Positions 7,177 through 10,940 of a stretch of 10,940 nucleotides of DNA are shown one piece after another. Under the pieces are notes generated by a model. That model made no database searches, was not told the origin of the DNA, and worked only from the letters and a program-made list of their open reading frames with translations. This stretch comes from Spirochaetales bacterium (lineage in GTDB: Bacteria; Spirochaetota; Spirochaetia; DSM-27196; SLST01), in NCBI GenBank assembly GCA_007130265.1, contig SLST01000224.1, positions 1-10,940 on the forward strand, given 5' to 3'. The translations under genes and the position numbers were made by a program. Within the stretch, counting starts at the first letter, position 1. Each line of letters opens with the position of its first letter.

Positions 7177-8523
7177 TCAGGTCGCGTCCAGAAAGTCCAG
7201 GAGCTCCGGCTCCCACCCCATCTCGAAGGCGAGGTTGAACATCGAATAACGACCCCGCAGATACCTGACCCACTGAAGCGAACGGACGACCCAGTGCGGC
7301 GGGATCTGCGGAAGAAGGTCTTCGATTCCTGCCAGGGAGAGCGCGTCGAGTCCGCGCTCCGCGTCGGTGATCGCTCGGTCGGCGAGCGCGATGATCGTCT
7401 CGCGGTGCGTCGCCAGGCGCGACCTTCGCTCCGTGATCGTAGGAGCGTCCAGCGGCGCCCGCGTCGTCTCCTCTCGCATCTTCGCGAGAAAAGGCTGCAT
7501 GTCCGGCGGCACCGATTCCTGCCATCGGCGGTCGAACTCGTGCGGCGCTTCGCCGGGCGCGCTCGACCCTGCAGGCGCGGAGGCGACGATGCGCCCGAGA
7601 ATCCAGCGGTAGGCCGACACGACGTAGCCGGCAGCACGGGCAACAAGCAGCCCATGGAAGTGCGCGGGCGGTACAGGATGATCGACAACGAGGCGCAGGT
7701 CCGCGGAATCGGCGTCGAGAACCACTTCCCAGAGATGCGCCATCGTGTGTTCCGACGAGGCCGCCGGTCGCGAGGAGCCGAATACCCGCATCGCGCGCCC
7801 GGTGACCAGCAGGGCATCGAGCGCCGGAAAGGCGGCGTGCCGCAGCCCTTCCCGTCGCAGCCGCATCAGCGCATGCCGCGCAACACGGGCACACCACTCG
7901 GCCTCGCGCACCGAGAAGGCCTCATCCGTCATGAGCGCACCGAGCTGCCAGTCGAGTCGGGCAATCATCTTCGCGACGAGGTCACCAAGGCCGGCAAGCG
8001 TCAACGCGTCAGGCGCCTCCGCCACGACCGATGGTGAAGCGAGGATGACCGACGGCACCCGTGACGCCGGAGTCCGATGATACCCGTCGATGCGCAGCGC
8101 CGACCGCGCAGAGGTATAGGCGTCAACGCTCGCGGCAGTAGGCACGCAGAGGAGCTCGAGATCCGCCTGCTCGGCGGCGTACTTGGCGATATCGGTGAGC
8201 GTCCCTCCGCCGACGACAACGATGGCACTGCTGCCGGCGTCCGCGGCTTCTCGCGCGACGCGCTGTGCGATCTCGATCTCCGGTATCACCGCTGGACGGC
8301 CGGGGAGGATCGACACCGAGCCCTCGGCGATCGCGTCTACGATCTCGGGAGCCGCGGCGGCGGTATTCTCATCGGCGAGGAGCCGGATCCTTCCGTCAAG
8401 CGCCCGGGCGGTTGAACGCAGCAGGCGGGCCAGCCGGGAGGGAGAGCCGGCTACGATCCTGGGCGACGGCGCGAGCCGGCGGGTCACACGTCGGTATCTG
8501 GGGTAAAGGCGAAGATGCTCCAT
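7177..8523 (-). CDS. sn-glycerol-1-phosphate dehydrogenase (AraM/EgsA family)
   Basis: Iron-containing-alcohol-dehydrogenase fold. Family members reduce dihydroxyacetone phosphate to sn-glycerol-1-phosphate, the backbone of archaeal ether lipids. In Bacillus subtilis, AraM feeds heptaprenylglyceryl phosphate. The 448-residue protein is somewhat longer than AraM (about 394). Seen: a Gly-rich nucleotide motif VVVGGGTLTDIAKY (102-115), VPTAASVDAYTS (127-138), and metal ligands Asp181 (AGLGDLVAK), His259 (SSRPAASSEHTMAHLWE) and His290 (AHFHG). All three ligands are kept, so it should be active. Residues after about 305 include an Ala/Pro/Ser-rich stretch and a helical tail, which account for the extra length. 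The start at ATG 8521-8523 has only GAAG upstream but lies just behind a good promoter. Partner enzymes such as PcrB are not in the window, so product use is unknown. Confidence 0.85.
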   Translation of the reverse strand: MEHLRLYPRYRRVTRRLAPSPRIVAGSPSRLARLLRSTARALDGRIRLLADENTAAAAPEIVDAIAEGSVSILPGRPAVIPEIEIAQRVAREAADAGSSAIVVVGGGTLTDIAKYAAEQADLELLCVPTAASVDAYTSARSALRIDGYHRTPASRVPSVILASPSVVAEAPDALTLAGLGDLVAKMIARLDWQLGALMTDEAFSVREAEWCARVARHALMRLRREGLRHAAFPALDALLVTGRAMRVFGSSRPAASSEHTMAHLWEVVLDADSADLRLVVDHPVPPAHFHGLLVARAAGYVVSAYRWILGRIVASAPAGSSAPGEAPHEFDRRWQESVPPDMQPFLAKMREETTRAPLDAPTITERRSRLATHRETIIALADRAITDAERGLDALSLAGIEDLLPQIPPHWVVRSLQWVRYLRGRYSMFNLAFEMGWEPELLDFLDAT

Positions 8524-8537
8524 ACGGCTTCGAGCGA

Positions 8538-8566
8538 AGTATAGTGAGGAGCGCGCTAGCGCTCAA
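8538..8566 (-). promoter_or_regulatory. Promoter of the glycerol-1-phosphate dehydrogenase gene
   Basis: Read on the minus strand: -35 TTGAGC (8561-8566), a 17-nt spacer, and -10 TATACT (8538-8543). Transcription would start near 8530-8531, about 8 nt before the ATG, too short for a normal Shine-Dalgarno. Confidence 0.6.
8549..8564. promoter_or_regulatory. Inverted repeat in the spacer of the dehydrogenase promoter
   Basis: GAGCGC, a GCTA centre, then GCGCTC: a perfect 6-bp dyad that fills most of the spacer and overlaps the -35. A perfect 10-bp palindrome, GCGCTAGCGC, is nested at 8553-8562. It is a candidate operator, though GC-rich DNA yields such dyads by chance more often. Confidence 0.35.
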
Positions 8567-8619
8567 CCGGCGGCCAGACGCTGCAAGGGCGAGGGTATCC
8601 GCTCTGCCCGGCGATGCGG

Positions 8620-8625
8620 TATAAA
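8620..8625 (+). promoter_or_regulatory. Candidate -10 box (TATAAA) of the sulfurtransferase gene
   Basis: TATAAA stands out in GC-rich DNA. No -35 resembling TTGACA lies 16-18 nt upstream. The predicted start falls at about 8632, which is the GTG start codon, giving a leaderless transcript. If the ATG at 8614 were used instead, this box would lie inside the gene. Confidence 0.4.
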
Positions 8626-8631
8626 GAGAAA

Positions 8632-9438
8632 GTGACTTCCACGGAGGTAATCACCGTTGCGGAGCTGCGTCAGCAGGTCGGAACGGACCGCGTCTGTCTC
8701 CTCGACGCGCGTGAGCCGCAAGCATACGGGCGCGGACACATCCCGGGCGCAGTGAACCTGCATCCGTCGCGGCTCGAGCATTCGGTGCTGCTCGACTGCG
8801 GCGAGGAGGTGCCAAGTCAGCTGCGGACCCCTGAAGAGACGGCCGGCAGTCTGCGCACAGCCGGCGTGTCGAACGACCGGGTCGTCTGCGTGTACGATGA
8901 GGGAGGCGATTATCTTGCGTCCCGACTGTGGTGGGCGCTGGATGTAGCCGGCCATCAGCACCATCGTCTGCTCGACGGGGGGTTTTCCGCGTGGGTTCGG
9001 GAGGTGCAGGCGGTCTCGAACGAGCATACGCCGGCCGCACCCGGGCGTTTCGTGCCCTCTCGTGTGAGCCACCGGCGGCTGGACTTCTGCGACGTGATAA
9101 CGGCCATAGACGATCCCCACATCATCATGTGTAATGCCCTCGCCTTCGAGTCGTACCTCCATGCAACGATCCCGGGGAGCGTGAGTTTTCCCTACACCGA
9201 AACCTGGGCCGACGACAGTTACCCGCTGCTACGCAGCCGGCACGAACTTGCCGCGAGGTTTCTCGCGCGCGGCATCACCGCCCGGCATCAGGTCATCTGT
9301 TTCTGCCGCGTGGGCTATAGCGCGTCTCAGCTCTACTTCGCCGCACGGTACGCCGGTTTCCCGCATGTTAGTCTCTACGACGGCAGCATGGTCGACTGGA
9401 GCGCGCGGGGCGGCGATCTGGTACCGGGGGCAAACTGA
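8632..9438 (+). CDS. Two-domain rhodanese sulfurtransferase
   Basis: Transfers sulfane sulfur from thiosulfate or 3-mercaptopyruvate to a thiol or cyanide acceptor. The domain order is inactive then active, as in the TST/MST family. Counting from GTG 8632 (268 residues): domain 1 has LLDAREPQAYGRGHIPGAVNL (23-43) and an Asp (VYDEGG, Asp89) where the Cys would be. Domain 2 carries the catalytic Cys225 in the loop CRVGYS. The basic Arg after Cys suggests thiosulfate use more than mercaptopyruvate, whose loop is usually CGSGVT. The Asp-Ala-Arg motif that normally opens domain 2 is replaced by Cys-Asn-Ala (IIMCNALAFESY). ATG 8614 is an alternative start adding six residues, but it has no Shine-Dalgarno. 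I prefer GTG 8632 because of the -10 box placement and an AAAGAG stretch. It is coupled to the next gene by a 3-nt gap. Confidence 0.88.
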   Translation: MTSTEVITVAELRQQVGTDRVCLLDAREPQAYGRGHIPGAVNLHPSRLEHSVLLDCGEEVPSQLRTPEETAGSLRTAGVSNDRVVCVYDEGGDYLASRLWWALDVAGHQHHRLLDGGFSAWVREVQAVSNEHTPAAPGRFVPSRVSHRRLDFCDVITAIDDPHIIMCNALAFESYLHATIPGSVSFPYTETWADDSYPLLRSRHELAARFLARGITARHQVICFCRVGYSASQLYFAARYAGFPHVSLYDGSMVDWSARGGDLVPGAN

Positions 9439-9441
9439 CCG

Positions 9442-10290
9442 ATGCCCGTTCTGGACTGTCGCATCGCGGGTCAGGAGAGCGTACCTGCGCTCGCGGCTCT
9501 GAACGCCGCGCTTCTCGAGGAACAGCACTTGCCGGTCAGTCTCGGACAGGCGGAGCTGGAGCACCGAATGGTCGGGTATCTTGCCGACGGGTACCAAGCG
9601 GTGCTCTTCACGTGGGACGATGAGCCGATCGGATACTGCCTGTACCGGCTCTACCCGAAGTACGCCCATGTCCGGCACTTCTACGTCGATCAGACCGCCG
9701 CGCGAAAACTGCGGATCTCCGACGCTTTCGATCTCTTTCGCGACCGGCAGCTCGGCGACTATGCGTCGATTCGCATGGATATACCGGAAACCGCCAAAGA
9801 GTCGGTCGACATCTGGGAATCGATCGGCTTTCGCCCTCGGAGCAGGCGTCTTGAGCTGCATACAGCGACGAAGCGAAAGACCCGCAAGTCATGCGGCGCA
9901 GTCATCTACCGTCGGATCTTCAGGAGGCCGCTCTTCCTCCTCGTCCAGCACGGAAACGGCGGGCACTGGGGATTCCCCAAGGGGCATGTTGCCGCGAACG
10001 AGACCGAGATGGACACCGCGCGTCGCGAGATCGCCGAGGAGACGAGCCTGCAGGTGGGTTTTCGCCGGGGATTCTACGAGCGAATCTACTACCTGACGCC
10101 AAGGGCGCGTCGTAAGGAGGTCGTCTACTTCCTCGCGCGCGTCCGTCGCCCGCGCGTCCGTCCACAGGCCGGAGAGATCGTGACCGCTCAATGGCTTCCA
10201 TACCGAAAGGCACGCGAGCGCATCACGTACGAGAACGCCAGGCTCGTGCTCGACCGGGCATACGCATTTATCACTGAGGGCGACGAATGA
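9442..10290 (+). CDS. GNAT-like domain fused to an Ap4A-hydrolase-type Nudix domain
   Basis: 282 residues in two parts. Residues 1-140 read as a GNAT acetyltransferase: a core strand QAVLFTWDDEPIGYCLYR (52-69), VRHFYVDQ (77-84), and WESIGFRPRSRRLEL (125-139) near the end. The acyl-CoA pyrophosphate loop, normally R/QxxGxG/A, reads AARKLRIS and lacks its glycines, so CoA binding is doubtful. Residues 150-280 form a Nudix hydrolase: CGAVIYRR, HWGFPKGH, and a Nudix box at 181-203 (GHVAANE, then REIAEETSL) with all metal-binding Glu kept and the late Gly changed to Ser. KEVVYFLARV and the C-terminal arrangement resemble asymmetrical bis(5'-nucleosyl)-tetraphosphatases, which split Ap4A. The ATG lies 3 nt after the sulfurtransferase stop with only a distant G-run as ribosome site, so translational coupling is likely. 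The domain calls are firm; substrate and the role of the first domain are inference. Confidence 0.87.
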   Translation: MPVLDCRIAGQESVPALAALNAALLEEQHLPVSLGQAELEHRMVGYLADGYQAVLFTWDDEPIGYCLYRLYPKYAHVRHFYVDQTAARKLRISDAFDLFRDRQLGDYASIRMDIPETAKESVDIWESIGFRPRSRRLELHTATKRKTRKSCGAVIYRRIFRRPLFLLVQHGNGGHWGFPKGHVAANETEMDTARREIAEETSLQVGFRRGFYERIYYLTPRARRKEVVYFLARVRRPRVRPQAGEIVTAQWLPYRKARERITYENARLVLDRAYAFITEGDE

Positions 10291-10324
10291 TGCTCCGTGC
10301 ATGTTCCCAGCCGGGCTTGCACGA

Positions 10325-10341
10325 ACCGGGCCATGCCCGGT
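10325..10341. terminator. GC-rich hairpin after the Nudix gene; possibly also an operator for the next gene
   Basis: ACCGGGC, a CAT loop, then GCCCGGT: a perfect 7-bp stem 35 nt after the GNAT-Nudix stop. ACTCTCT follows instead of a clean T-run, so intrinsic termination would be weak. It also fits between TTGCAC (10317-10322) and TACTCT (10341-10346), an 18-nt spaced, poor promoter match, in the same layout as the dyads in the two other promoters. Confidence 0.4.
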
Positions 10342-10423
10342 ACTCTCTAGGGAAGAGCTGGCGAGGGTGGGCGGCGACGAGGCAGCAGTGGGTACCGTCG
10401 CGTTCGTCCCGTGTCCAGACTCC

Positions 10424-10430
10424 TGAGGAG
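10424..10430 (+). promoter_or_regulatory. Ribosome binding site of the SPT-like gene
   Basis: TGAGGAG ends 5 nt before ATG 10436 and fixes that start. The 145-nt gap from 10291 to 10435 holds otherwise only the hairpin at 10325-10341. Confidence 0.65.
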
Positions 10431-10435
10431 ACTGC

Positions 10436-10940
10436 ATGAACCAGACGACGACGCCTGCTTCCGTGTTCCGTAAGTGCTTCGAGTGGGAAACGGCTGCGAA
10501 GGCACGAGAGAGCGGACTGTACCCGTTCTTCCGACCCATCGGTGAGGCTCGGGGAACGAAGGTGATCATCGAAGGCCGCGAGATGATCATGGCGGGGTCC
10601 AACAACTATCTCGGGCTCGCGACCGACCCGCGGATGAAGGAACGAGCGAGGGCGGCGATCGAGCACTACGGCACGAGCTGTTCCGGCTCACGATTCATGA
10701 ACGGGACGCTCGCGCTTCACGAAGAGCTTGAGGTTCGCCTGGCGGCCTTCGTCGGCAAGGAAGCGGCGCTTTGTTTCACGACGGGCTACCAGACCAACCT
10801 CGGGTCCATCTCAGCACTGGTCGGACGGGGCGATCATGTCATATCGGACAAGTTCAACCACGCTTCGATCATGGACGGCATCTTCATGACTATTGGGATG
10901 AACCGCACGGTGAACGTCCATCGGTACAAGCACAACAACA
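10436..10940 (+). CDS. Serine palmitoyltransferase-like alpha-oxoamine synthase (N-terminal part, runs off right edge)
   Basis: 168 residues are visible. It is a PLP-dependent enzyme of the alpha-oxoamine synthase family, which joins an amino acid to an acyl thioester. Seen: YPFFRPI (29-35), GTKVIIEGREMIMAGSNNYL (40-59), SCSGSRFMNGTLALHEELE (81-99), VGKEAALCFTTGYQTNLG (106-123), and His142 in NHASIMDG, the residue that stacks on PLP in relatives. The FRPI...GSNNYLGL opening and the (A/S)GSRFxNGT block match bacterial serine palmitoyltransferases, which make 3-ketosphinganine, the first sphingoid intermediate. BioF and Kbl share the fold and are the alternatives. The PLP lysine and the Asp/His pair lie beyond the window, so activity cannot be checked. 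The start is set by TGAGGAG 5 nt upstream. The nearby fatty-acid genes could supply its acyl substrate. Confidence 0.85.
   Translation, partial: MNQTTTPASVFRKCFEWETAAKARESGLYPFFRPIGEARGTKVIIEGREMIMAGSNNYLGLATDPRMKERARAAIEHYGTSCSGSRFMNGTLALHEELEVRLAAFVGKEAALCFTTGYQTNLGSISALVGRGDHVISDKFNHASIMDGIFMTIGMNRTVNVHRYKHNN

Noticed and set aside
7195..7215. GGAGC/GCTCC hairpin just past the fabF stop as a terminator
   Set aside because: It is a 5-bp stem inside the dehydrogenase coding sequence, with no T-run.

Overview
The window is GC-rich bacterial DNA, tightly packed, with both strands coding. The first gene is a periplasmic-propeller sensor with a membrane segment, which suggests a Gram-negative-type cell. 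A serine-palmitoyltransferase-like enzyme and a bacterial sn-glycerol-1-phosphate dehydrogenase lie beside fatty-acid genes. I lean weakly towards a free-living spirochaete or a similar deep Gram-negative lineage. No rRNA, tRNA, CRISPR, IS or phage element is visible, and the taxon cannot be fixed from this sequence alone.

Layout: (1) 3-1865 (+) is the 3' part of a two-component-regulator-type propeller sensor that ends directly after its transmembrane helix. (2) 1849-4089 (-) is a two-gene unit: a membrane-anchored protein with a degenerate erythromycin-esterase/ChaN-like fold, then fabH. (3) 4090-4216 is a divergent control region with a near-consensus promoter, an inverted repeat and an extra copy of its half-site. 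(4) 4217-7176 (+) is fabD-fabG-fabF, with 13-nt gaps and no acpP. (5) 7177-8523 (-) is an AraM/EgsA-type glycerol-1-phosphate dehydrogenase whose stop codon abuts that of fabF. (6) 8524-8631 is a second divergent promoter region. (7) 8632-10290 (+) is a two-domain rhodanese sulfurtransferase followed by a GNAT-Nudix fusion. (8) 10436 to the right edge (+) is the N-terminal 168 residues of an alpha-oxoamine synthase that best fits serine palmitoyltransferase.

How the genes fit together: FabD makes malonyl-ACP, FabH starts the chain, FabF elongates and FabG does the first reduction. FabH and the FabD/G/F operon face away from each other across one control region, so a single regulator could set both. 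The glycerol-1-phosphate dehydrogenase and the SPT-like enzyme would supply an unusual glycerol stereoisomer and a sphingoid base. Read together (inference), the segment looks like a lipid-building neighbourhood with a small sulfur/nucleotide-stress pair inserted. Four of the gene junctions or promoters have unusual geometry: convergent genes with no gap or an overlap, and promoters that place the start codon at or almost at the transcript start.
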